From positions 4,233,501-4,297,500 of the forward strand of contig NC_135555.1 of NCBI RefSeq assembly GCF_964340395.1: a stretch of DNA of 64,000 nucleotides, written 5' to 3'. Shown here in pieces: positions 37,715 to 48,656 of this stretch. A program made the position numbers and the translations under genes. The DNA is from Glandiceps talaboti. Taxonomy: Eukaryota > Hemichordata > Enteropneusta > Spengelidae. The notes below the pieces were generated by a model. The model was not told the origin of the DNA. It saw only the letters and a program-made list of their open reading frames with translations, and did not search any database. How positions within the stretch are numbered: the first letter of the stretch is position 1; each line of letters begins with the position of its first letter.

Positions 37715-39367
37715 ATGGCGGACGACAAGAAGGCGGAGGTCGGCTCCAGCTCCGATAGAGAAACTCTCCGTAGTGTAACCTGTACTGCACCAGTCAATAT
37801 AGCTGTCATCAAATACTGTAAGCACGGTTTCATTTATTGGATTTATACAGTTTATTTGGGATTTCATAGATGTTATCACCGAACTGCCAACATACACCGG
37901 GCTTCGAATCGTATGCATTGTTTGTTGTCTGAGTTGAGTTTTTATCCGAGACTGAGTGAACTGGCCTGGTCTCAGCCACATCAGAGATTTTACACAAGTC
38001 GTCTGTTTATCAACAATCACACCCATCCACTACATCCGCTCGACTATTTTCATGAACGTCGTCGGGTTATATTTAATATTAGTTTGTTTATGAGCGACTC
38101 CATTCGCGATTTGTTAAATTTTAGATTCATATATGATTAAATCATATCACTTCAGTTTAGATTGTAAAGATATTAGTACAGTACACGTCACTATTTTAAG
38201 TGTATATTACGTAACATCGATCAGACGTTATCTAGTGTTACGTTACAGAATGGTGTGTGTGGGGGGGGTGCACATCATATGTTGTGTATGTGTGGGGAGA
38301 AGTGTGCATCATATGGTGTGTGTGTGTGTGTGTGTGTGTGTGTAGGGGGAAGGGTGTGCATCATATGGTGTATGTGTGTGTGTGTGTGTGAGTGTGGCAC
38401 TATGGGGGTGTACATCATATGTTTTGTGTGGGGGTGCATCATGGTGTGTGTGTATATATGTGTGTAGGGAGGGTGTGCATCATATAATACCTTACCAAAT
38501 TTCATTAGTAACCTTTAAACAAAATATGTTAATGATGCATCTCTGGTTTTATTAATTTAATGTTATATGTCAATTTATGACTTCATAAATATAAATACCC
38601 ATTTCATAAATTTGAAATATTTTAGGGGGTAAAAGAAATGAAGATCTTATTCTACCTACTAATGGTTCACTGAGTGCTAGCCTGAACCAAGAACATCTGA
38701 AATCAACAACTACAGTAGCAGTTAGTGAAAGATTTGACAGAGATAGAATATGGTTGAATGGGAAGTAAGTATTCAATAAACCACATGTACAGACATCAAT
38801 AATATATCAGGGCTCAAAATTAATTATTTTCTTTGGTAGTCCTAGTGGGTTACCAATTTCAGAAAGTGGTAGCCAAAGGATGGTGACCAATAGTCCTATA
38901 TTCCTTGACTGAAAACAGAGTTCCTCTATTGGAAATATGTGTGTTATTAAAATGCTTTCACAGTCGTAAATCATCCATCCTTTAAATTATCGCGTAATCA
39001 GTGGTAGCCTGAGTGGGCTACCAGCTGCAAATTATGGTAGCCCCATGACCACAATTGGTAGTCTGTGGACAAGGGACTACTGTTAATTTCGAGTCCTGAC
39101 TTTATTATAATATTATCCATTTGTGTCTATGAACTGGACAATATGTCATTTTTAGTGTTCCTGTTAATCACTTGATATACTAGTATTTCAAATGGCAGTG
39201 GTTAATTAGTGTTGCTTATTACATTTAAACATGGTACAATTATACATTCCATTCTATATATTGTTCAGTCATGTAATATAAGTGAAGAAAAGGAGTTGAC
39301 ACTGACGATTTTCTCAGTCTAACGTGATGCTATATAGTTGAAAAATTAGATTCCAATAAGATAACTT

Positions 39368-39463
<96 letters not shown>

Positions 39464-42400
39464 CACCACCACCACCACCACCACCACCACCACCACCACC
39501 ACCACCACCACCACCACCACCACCACCACTACTACTACTATATAAAATGGAGTCAAGTATCAATTTCTATATTCTATGTGATGGAATGCTAACAACATGT
39601 GTTACAGTTCATTGAACTGTTTGTAATTTATATAATGTGATGTAACATGTTATGAATAATAAGTATTACTATGGTGCCAATGGTTTTCATATACTTGTAT
39701 AATGCTAATAGTTTTTTTTAATGCGTGGTAATTAGGTAAAATCTGCCAAAGTTTCCCAATCATTTTACCGAAGTTCCCCATTAAAATGATAGTACAATGT
39801 ATGGAAAACTTAGTTTTACCTGTTTTCCCCAATATATAATTGCTGGAGTTTCCTCAACTTTGCAAAAACACTGAAATGTGTGTTATACTGTTTGTGTGTG
39901 CATATACGTGTACATGTAGTATATTGTCAATCATTTCATTTATTTCAGAGAAGAGTCTATAGAAAATCCAAGACTTCAAAATTGTTTACGAGAAAGTAAG
40001 TAACAACTATTTTAGTACTTAGTCAATTTTTTTAGAAAAATTATTGAAAATGATATACAAACATGACAACATGATGTCTATCTAATATTTCCAATGTAAT
40101 ATTCCCACATAAATTTATGTAAGACTAAAGTGAAATATTTCTTCTTTGTGATCTCCTGTAGTTACTTGTACATGAGATGCAAATAAAACAACACCAAAAA
40201 TAGTGAATCTTTGAATGACAAGTTTTGTTGCATTGTGTCAAATAAAATTGCCATATGTTGGTCCGTGAAAGGTGGAATGCCACTTTAGGAAATAGATGTA
40301 TTTTCATTAACTGTGGGTTCCGGAGATTCATTTCATGATTTCATATCACATCAAGTTTGTATGATTGCCATGGAAACACCAAATTGAAATCTATTTCACA
40401 ACTAGTACTCTGACACTGGTCCACCATTGCGTCATGGGACTTATGGTGCAGATGCACAAAAGCCAACGTTGAAGGATGACAATAGTTTCAAAATATTGTT
40501 TCCAAACAATGAATAATACATACATATGTATTAGTTGTACACTGAATATTCATGACTCCTAATTGCTCATTAACTTTAAATAAGAAATTACCAAACTATT
40601 TTCATTTCTTTCTCCAACTTCAAGTCATTGACAGAAATTGGAAAATATTGATACTACAATATTTGATAAAATGAAATGAACACATGTTTCTGACAATTTC
40701 TTTGCAGTCAAAAGGAGGGCAAGAAAGAGAAAATTGAAGTCTGGCTTACAACCAGAGATCTTAAATTGGCATGTCCATATCTGTTCTGAAAACAATTTCC
40801 CTACTGCAGCTGGTCTAGCCTCATCTGCTGCAGGATATGCATGTCTTGGTAAGTCAATACTTTTTAGCTGTTTTGTTAACCATATGTGTATTTTCATTGA
40901 AAGTGAAATTCTTACTCAAGATTATAAAAAAGAATTATTGCAAAGGATATCCCAAAACTAGTAAATCAACTTAAGGAAATGCACACATGTATTGATACAA
41001 TAGGGAACTTGCAATCCAGACTGAGCATGCTCAGACGCAAAGGACTATGGGATTATCTATGGTTATCATAATACCTAATCTGGAGCTACCGATAAAATAA
41101 ACCTCCCACAATTGTCAGGGTCACTATGAATTGATTATTTGTGGTTACAAACAATGTATCAACATTGTTTACAATACTAATTGATTAGTATTTACTATCA
41201 CTTTTCCCATGATGCAACATTCAACATGGCGGGTTTGCAAGTTCCCTATTCCAAGCAGACTTGTCATCATTATGACTAATTATTTATATGCTACTCCACC
41301 TCCTGTGTCATAGAATAACAAATTTTGACATCAGCCCCAAATATCAGATTGTTGTCAGAAGAGATGCATAATGATAGCTTTGCCAGGGTATCAAAGCATT
41401 GGATACATGATTGTAAATGATGTGGCTATGATTTGATCTCTGTTTTATGTATTACAGTGTTTTCACTAGCTAAGCTGTATGGCATAGAGGGCGGTATCAC
41501 AGACATAGCAAGGCAGGGTTCAGGCAGTGCATGTCGTAGTATACATGGAGGATTTGTACAGTGGCTTGTAGGACAACGCAAAGATGGTTCTGATAGTCTG
41601 GCTGAAGTAGTTGTAAATGAAAAACACTGGCCAGATATGAGAATAGTGGTATTGGTGGTAAGTAGAGATCACATTGCACTATGTATGTACACAGAAAGTA
41701 ATGTTTGACCATGTTGATGAATTTCAATGTCTAATATTTCTAGTAAATAAAAAACAAGTTGTTTCTTTCACAATCAAAGTAGGTATGGGAAGCTTCACCT
41801 GTGAATGTTGTATTCAAATAGTGCTTATATGTCTACTATGGCATTGAATACAGAGACACTTTCATATTTTGAACTTACCATGTCCATCACAAGTTTAAGT
41901 TTTATCTCAACTTACAAACAACATCAAACAAAATTTTTCAGGTCAATCTTGAAGAGTTTAAAATACAAAGTCAGGTCTGTTTGTTATTTGTTGACAAATG
42001 AGGTCATTTGAATTCCAGTAATCAGTTGACATATTTGGTCGATAATAAAATAAAATTTTGTTGAGTTTGTTATATAAACAGAGATCAGTCCAGCAAAGTT
42101 ATGACACTCCAAAGAAGTGGAAACCAGAACTTAAACATAATGGATTTAGTTTGGCAATGACGCAGGATGACACAACTGGTTCCAATAAAAATGGGAGGTT
42201 TTTTGTGTATACAGTGCAAATGTGAACATAGCCATGCCGAGCAGACTAACAAGAAAGACTAGCTGGCTAATTAAGTGGTTCTCTGCAGTTCAGCAGAGTA
42301 ATTAAAAATGACCTAATTAACATGAACAGACCTCACTCAAAAACTAATCAGTTCTAGCCATTACCCCTACCATTATATGTACCAAATTTCATTATGATTG

Positions 42401-42556
42401 AGCCAGCCGTTTTTAAGAAAATGATGACACAGACAGACAGACAGACAGACAGACACACACACACACACACACACACACGGATGGACGGACGGACAGACAG
42501 ACAGACAGACAGACATACATACATACATACATACATACATACATACATACATACAT

Positions 42557-42613
<57 letters not shown>

Positions 42614-45600
42614 TATTACCATTTCAATACCTCCCCTTATAGGATACACACAGATGAAAAGGATAAATTGTCATATTCACAGTGAGCATTATTTGAAATA
42701 CTTCAAGTATGAAAACTATATTTATATGTGTACTTTGTCCTGTAGGTTAGTGATCAGAAGAAGCATACAGGGTCAACACAAGGAATGCAAAATAGTGTGA
42801 AAACTAGTGAGTTCCTGAAGTACAGAGCAGATTATGTTGTACCTAATAGAATAGAGGAGATGATAGAAGCAATACAAAACAGGGATTATCAAACATTTGC
42901 TGAACTTACAATGAAGGTAGGTGTGATACAGTTATACTGCAATACAGTCATGCAGTGTTTATGGTATAGGGTTCGGGAACACTTGTAACATGGGGGTGGG
43001 GAGGGGTGGGGGTCTGGTAAAACTTGACTATATTTTCATACCCTGTATCCTAACTTTGATGAGGAACCTGTGTAAAATAGATGGGGAACTCAGGTAGATT
43101 TCACCTTCTTTATATCATCATTAACAAAAACCACTTGTCGTATTCTGACTTGATAAAACATAAATTCTTAATTATCTTGTCAGTATATTGGTTATATTTT
43201 CGTCATAGAAATACTGAAATTGCAATGTCCTAGGACTATAATACACAAAGTAATGTGATCATCAGAATGTCAACGAATGATTGCTTTGTAGATATGTACC
43301 AATACTTGACTATTTTAACAGCTATCATAAACAAGTGAATATCTGACTATATTGTTGTAGATATAAATATGTGAATGTTGACTTCAGCCTCTAACGATGA
43401 AAAGTGGATTCTTCATTTATAGTCGTCAAGTGTATTTTAATATCTTAAATATATCCAGTATTTTTAGTACGAACTTTGTGTGTAGATGTTAACAGAGTTG
43501 TACATGAAAATCTGTATTTTACACTTTTGTGTTGCTATGTTTACTTTCAGGATAGTAATCAAATGCATGCTGTATGTTTAGATACATTCCCACCAATCTC
43601 TTACATGAATGATACATCAAAGAAGATAATACAACTTGTACACTCTTATAATGATTATCATGGCTATTACAAGGTAAGGCTGGTTTCCATGATTATTACA
43701 AGGTAAGGCTGGTTACCATGGCTATTACAAGGTAAGGCTGGTTTCCATGGATATTGCAAGGTAAGGCTGGTCTCCATGGCTATTACAAGGTAAGGTTAGT
43801 TTCCATGATTATTACAAGGTAAGGCTGGTTTCCATGACTATTACAAGGTAAGGTTAGTTTCCATGATTATTACAAGGTAAGGCTGGTCTCCATGGCTATT
43901 ACAATGTAAGGTTAGTTTCCATGATTATTACAAGGTAAGGCTGGTTTCCATGACTATTACAAGGTAAGGCTGGTTTCCATGGCTATTACAAGGTAAGGCT
44001 GGTCTCCATGACTATTACAAGGTAAGGCTGGTTTCCATGGCTATTACAAGGTAAGGCTGGTTTCCATGACTATTACAAGGTACGGTCAGTTACCATGGCT
44101 ATTACAAAGTAAGGCTAGTTTCCATGGCTATTACAAAGTAAGGCTGGTTTCAATGGCTATTACAAGGTAAGGGTGGTTACCATGGCTATTACAAGGTAAG
44201 GCTGGTTTCAATGGCTATTACAAGGTAAGGCTGGTCTCCATGGCTATTACAATGTAAGGCTGGTCTCCATGGCTATTACAATGTAAGGCTAGTTTCCATG
44301 GCTCTTGCAAGGTAAGGCTGGTTTCCAAATGAATAATAAGTGAATGGATGTTATATTTGTGGTTACTTCTCATGATCTGGCTGACTGTGAATGCTTGCCT
44401 GCAGTACTAAAATGAATTACAGTCTACAAAGATTTGTTCTCATAAACAGAATTGTGTGTGGTAAATAGTGCTTGCAATAACCTTGTATTCTGACTTAAAA
44501 AAATAAGCTGCTTGGGGTACATTTTTTGTTTATTTTCAAATAAGTGAATTAACCAATCAGCTGATGCCTCATAACAAAGATTTCTTGTTGAGAAAAAAAT
44601 TCATTATCCAAGAAATGTTTGAGTTTATCTAAATGTAGATGGAGGAATATCAAATTTTGGTGCATTACAAGAAATTTCTGTGATAGTGATAGTGATTGGA
44701 GTGCACACTACTTCTGAGTTAGGAGATTTGTTGTGCATTGCATTGTCTTCATCTTTGGTAACAGTTAGTGGTGGTCAAGTCTGATGTACCATGTTCTTTA
44801 TATTGTAGGCTGCTTACACATTTGATGCAGGTCCCAATGCTGTACTATACTTACTGAAAGAAAATGTGGAAGAAGTTTTATCTCTTGTTAACCATTACTT
44901 TCCACCAATCGCCAATGTAAATGATGAGAAGTTTGTAAGAGGTATCGAGGTAGATTTGGATATTGAAATAAACCAGGTATGTATTTGGTGACCAGAATTT
45001 TTGGAAACCTTGCGAGTTGAGTTTTGAGCCTATCCTGTTTTCATTTGTGCTAAAGTACATTTTCATTTCAAATGTAGTTGCTGAATGAATAGAACTAATC
45101 ATCAGTTTCTTATTTGAAATTTTATCCTTGTCACTTAGGTATGTATTTTTAGTATCAAAAATAATCCCAATATGTTGCCAAAAATTGAAAATACAAATAT
45201 GTGAATAAAAAGTACCAGACTTAGCATTCCTACTTTGTAAATGAGTCAGCTCCTTGCTAGAGCCACTAATATTCTGACCAGAAGTGTAACAGGGAAAAAT
45301 GCTAGCTCAAATGAAATTTTTTAGATCAATTTCAAAGCTGTTATGAAAGATTAAGCCAACTTGACTGTTTTGTTAAGCTGACAGCTTTATATTGTATTGT
45401 ATTGTATTGTATTGTATTGTATTGTATTGTATTGTAATTTATGAATTCTTTCTGTGAGAGCATTTGTCGTTATGATCCAAAATTCTCAAAAGTTTCAAAT
45501 CATTGTAGTGCCTGCACTGTATACCATTAACAAGTTATGACATGTTGCTACTTTTGTTGATTATACCTTTCAAACACCATATCCTCCCAATTGACAATGG

Positions 45601-46165
45601 TTTTTATGAACAATCATGTATCAGTAACATGTTTATACTTGTATATAAAGTGTATATTTTATGTGTTACACAGTCTTGTTTTGTGTTAAGTCCTGACATT
45701 TCATACGTAAAACAAATGAGATTTTGTGTTGTGGAACGTTATTTTCAAGGAACTTCTTTCCTACTGCTTTGATGTGAATCCAAAAATCAACCAAGTTGAA
45801 GATGGCAGGAATGTGATGAGAAAGATTTCATTGTCCCTTGTATGTGTCAGAGCTCATCAAAATTAAATTTTCTGTCACTTCCATGTTAGGATTGATTTTG
45901 ACAATATTAGGAAATGAAACGTTATAAAAACTTCATATTTTTAGCCATTCAGTGTAGCCGAGTCTTGTAGCAAATATTCAATTTATGAAAATGTCATAAT
46001 TTTCTTGACAAACTATAGGACCTGATGAGTGCCATTAAATTGGAACCAATTCCTGGAGCTATCAAATATGTGATTTCCACCGATGTGGGGCCTGGACCGC
46101 AGGTTTTAGAAGACAAAGATGCATGTCTGCTGAAAGAAAATGGTTTACCCAAGAAATGCCTTTGA
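37715..46165 (+). CDS. MVD: MVD, mevalonate diphosphate decarboxylase
   Basis: Nine exons in consistent phase: 37715-37817, 38626-38764, 39949-39995, 40708-40848, 41458-41657, 42746-42916, 43551-43673, 44809-44976, 46019-46165; 412 codons (human 400). The enzyme converts mevalonate 5-diphosphate and ATP to isopentenyl diphosphate, CO2, ADP and phosphate, the last step of the mevalonate route to sterols and isoprenoids. It opens with [18 protein letters not shown]. The GHMP kinase loop [13 protein letters not shown] is at about 127-139, [10 protein letters not shown] at 162-171 and [10 protein letters not shown] carries the catalytic Asp (D314). It ends in [16 protein letters not shown]. Every family block is present, so it looks functional. 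Its intron 7 begins with a donor minisatellite; intron 2 and intron 4 hold MITEs. It shares a promoter with METTL17. Confidence 0.96.
38250..38480. repeat. GT-rich minisatellite
   Basis: Imperfect units of (GT)n plus GGTGTGCATCATATGGTG repeat about six times in MVD intron 1. Open frames across it are artefacts. Confidence 0.85.
38808..39098. mobile_element. hAT-like MITE
   Basis: The ends CAGGGCTCAAAATTAA and TTAATTTCGAGTCCTG are ~16-bp imperfect inverted repeats of the CAGGGCTCGAAATTAA type common in hAT non-autonomous elements. The interior is rich in GGTAGCC/GGGCTACC motifs. A clean 8-bp target duplication is not visible. It lies in MVD intron 2. Confidence 0.6.
39367..39541. repeat. (CTA)n(CCA)n(CTA)n trinucleotide tract
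   Basis: About 28 CTA units, about 25 CCA units, then a few more CTA units form an uninterrupted 175-bp tract in MVD intron 2. Poly-Val, poly-Gly/Ser frames on the minus strand are artefacts. Confidence 0.97.
41003..41246. mobile_element. MITE family A, copy 2 (best preserved)
   Basis: GGGAACTTGCAA and TTGCAAGTTCCC form perfect 12-bp terminal inverted repeats flanked by TA on both sides (41001-41002, 41247-41248). Internal palindromes TGAGCATGCTCA and AAACAATGTATCAACATTGTTT are intact. It lies in MVD intron 4, in the same orientation as copies 1 and 3. Confidence 0.85.
42340..42612. repeat. Dispersed-repeat 3' end with GACA/CATA microsatellite tail
   Basis: ACCAAATTTCATTATGATTG and GAGCCAGCCGTTTTTAAG run directly into (CAGA)n(CA)n(GGAC)n(CAGA)n(CATA)n(CAGA)n. 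Such consensus-like phrases abutting tetranucleotide tails are typical of widespread invertebrate retroposon or microsatellite-seeding elements. It lies in MVD intron 5. Confidence 0.6.
43659..44331 (+). repeat. 29-bp minisatellite of the MVD exon 7 donor, 23 copies
   Basis: The unit GTAAGGCTGGTTTCCATGG followed by CTATTACAAG repeats with an exact 29-bp period from the real donor at 43674 to the last GTAAG at 44312, without net indels. The last 15 nt of exon 7 (codons for HGYYK, 43659-43673) are themselves the end of the first unit. Nearly every unit keeps the AAG-GTAAGG donor consensus; a few carry AATGTAAG or AAGTACGG-type changes. Because 29 is not a multiple of three, frames rotate and TAA in the donor itself closes each frame. 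Confidence 0.97.
45391..45437. repeat. (ATTGT)n pentanucleotide repeat
   Basis: About nine ATTGT units in MVD intron 8. Confidence 0.93.
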
Positions 46166-46410
46166 AGCTTGGCACATTCTGATGAAGTACATAATACAAC
46201 TCATTCAATGCACATTCCTACAATAGACCTTTCAGGAAAGACTGCCCTCTATGTTATTTCAATCAATTCATTAATAGATTACTTTTGATCAATCTGAGAT
46301 TACAAAATGATAATTCTTCTCACAATCATAAATAGCTATACACTGTTTTACAGAAAGGCTTAACAGATTTTGCATTTTTTCAAAATTAAAAAAAGTGTGA
46401 TACATGAATA

Positions 46411-46521
46411 TGATGAGTGCCATTAAATTCGAACCAATTCCTGGAGCTATCAAATATGTGACTTCCAACAATGTGGGGCCTGGACCGCATGTTTTAGAAG
46501 ACAGAGATACATGTCTGTTGA
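46411..46521 (+). pseudogene. Partial copy of MVD exon 9
   Basis: About 110 bp repeats exon 9 from ATGAGTGCCATTAAATT to AGATACATGTCTG at about 90 percent identity, 387 bp downstream in the same orientation. It lacks the acceptor, the first codons and the C-terminal codons with stop. It lies in the MVD 3' UTR or just beyond it. Confidence 0.92.
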
Positions 46522-46829
46522 TTGTCATTTTCACAAGAGGGCACTATTTATTTTAAAGGTCTATGGGGAGAACTTTACTGTATTTATGGATTTTTTTCCA
46601 AATATTTGATATAATGAACTCCTAATTCAAATCTTGATTTGTAAGACTTTTTTGTGCGATTTCATCTCAGAAAGACATGGTGTATTTAAAGTTTGAAAGT
46701 ATGTGTATACTAGGAGTACATGTATGTGAAAAAGAGTGGTGTATTAAAGTCATAATCATGTATATCTTGATGATGAAACATTGACAAATTATATTAGATT
46801 AGATTAAATTTTGGTATGAGAAACAGTTT

Positions 46830-46955
46830 CAGAGTTTTAGAACCTGGTCCTGAAGAAAAGAATCACATTATGCAAAGCTTATGGCTCCACTGATCAGTTG
46901 ACATGAATGTGCAAACCTGAGATTGAAACCCTGGCCTTTAAAATAAACTATTTGA
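46830..46955 (-). mobile_element. SINE-like dispersed repeat, copy C
   Basis: Read on the minus strand it shows GGCCAGGGTTTCAATCTCAGG, GATCAGTGGAGCCATAAG and ACCAGGTTCTAAAACTCTG, aligning with copies A and B. It is the most diverged of the three. Confidence 0.45.
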
Positions 46956-47040
46956 CACGAAATACAATTTAGAACTAAATATGGACTGGTACTCCGGTAG
47001 CATGCTAGTGACATGTATTTTGAAAATAAATTAGATTGAT

Positions 47041-47044
<4 letters not shown>

Positions 47045-47077
<33 letters not shown>

Positions 47078-47112
47078 TATGTATGTATGTGTGTGTGTGC
47101 GTGTGTGTGTGT
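47045..47112. repeat. (GT)n microsatellite
   Basis: About 30 GT dinucleotides with a short GTATGTATGTAT interruption. Confidence 0.95.
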
Positions 47113-47808
47113 AACTGTAATGATAAATACAAAGTGCAATGATAACTTGTTTGTTAAAAAATTGAATTTTTAATTGCTAAGGCTACAGCAACCAGTTACT
47201 TGTATACCACTTACAATATTATTGTTATTGTAATGTGTATACCGCTAATGATATTACTATTTCAATCAAGTATATACAAAGTCATGTACAATACAAAATA
47301 TTGAATAAATAAGACATTCTTCCAAAATTTTGCTCATGTGATGCAATGTTTCACAAAGAAAACGACTTTCAACAACTCTAATTTTGTTGTCAGCTGTGCA
47401 CAAAAAATCATTATGTATCGATAAAAAATGTTGAGCATAGAATATACATATACAATAATACCTAGTAATCTAATTAGCATAAATTAAAATACAATAATTG
47501 CATATTGTGCATTAGACGGTCAGTTAGTTAAATACTACAGTGAAAAAAGAAATTATACAAAAGTGTCTACAGATGACTTGAAATCAAATGAAGTACTGTA
47601 CAGTCTCTGCTTATAAATCCACCAGCCATACATTGTTATAGTATACACTTATTTAGGAGAAAATATTGTGAATATAAAGACTAGTAGTACATAATGCCCA
47701 GAAGTTGACAATATGAATATTGGCAGTGCAATGGTGACCTTGTGTAGAACATATAACCTATGTAATTTATCACATTTGCTTTATTTTGATTTTTACTGAG
47801 TTTCATGT

Positions 47809-48110
47809 TAAACCTGCACTATCTGTAACGGGGTATTATTGTTTTGATCATACTGGTACTACCAATGATAGATTTACTGAAAAATTGTTAGAATATGAAT
47901 GAAGATACATTATACATGTCAATGTAGAATAGTAATAAGTCAAAATTAAGGGGACGCTAATTTTTGGGTGCAGGTCAAAAAATCAATTTGATTAGATATA
48001 TTGCGCCATGTAATGTGTACACACACACACTGTTCGTGGTGTATATTAAAGTCATTAGATCTAACAAAATGATATCAAAAATTGTCCCAATTACAGCAGG
48101 TGCAGGTTTA
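47809..48110. mobile_element. MITE family C
   Basis: AACCTGCACT and AGTGCAGGTT-type inverted ends (right end GTGCAGGTT) are flanked by TA. Related sequence (AAACTGCACTAGTTGTAACTG, CTGATTTTTGGGTG) occurs at about 18866-19330 in the BCL11-like last intron, where ends are unclear. No coding capacity. Confidence 0.55.
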
Positions 48111-48656
48111 CATTTTGTACAGTAGTCTTGAAAACAATCCACAAAGGATACATCGATTTTCAACTGAAAGATTCATTATTTTGTATACTCATGTAGTCAC
48201 CTATAATCAATGGTTACTATGGTAACAGGACAACAATGACAAATCTATTCGTCTACATTGACTCCTGATTAGTAAGAGTATTTCAGCTGATATTACTGTA
48301 CAATATTTTACCCACAATTCACTGCTTTGTACTGATGGACATTATCTCCTTCAAGTCAGACAAATCTCACCAGTGTCACCGGTGCCAGTCGAGAAACCTT
48401 ACATACTTGCTGCAAATACATGAAAATGTCTACAAGGTACCAGAGAGTTAGATTGCCTGTGTATATATACTGATTGCGTTGTGTGCCTTCAATGGCAAAC
48501 ACATGCCTTAGTAGTAACATGTTGTGTGCTTTACCGGTATGTGTAATACTAGGTAACTCAGTGACTTGGCTATCTGGTTTGAAAATGTCATTCACCAGCA
48601 TTCCAATCAGAGAGAATTGTGGGTGAAATATTTAAGTGTCATGCAAGCAGCATAGT

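Larger units (their letters stand above)
46166..48656. other. MVD-PRMT7 tail-to-tail spacer
   Basis: Both genes converge here, so the segment holds their 3' UTRs and terminators, which could not be pinned down. It also holds a partial MVD exon 9 copy (46411-46521), a reversed SINE-like copy, a (GT)n tract at 47045-47112 and a MITE at 47809-48110. No exon was recognised. Confidence 0.7.

Noticed and set aside
37818-38140. Plus-strand frame continuing MVD exon 1 to 38140
   Set aside because: It reads through the donor at 37818 into intron; the conserved WGKR continuation is in exon 2 at 38626.
39314-39563. Poly-Val and Gly/Ser-rich frames on the minus strand
   Set aside because: Translation of a CTA/CCA trinucleotide tract in an MVD intron.
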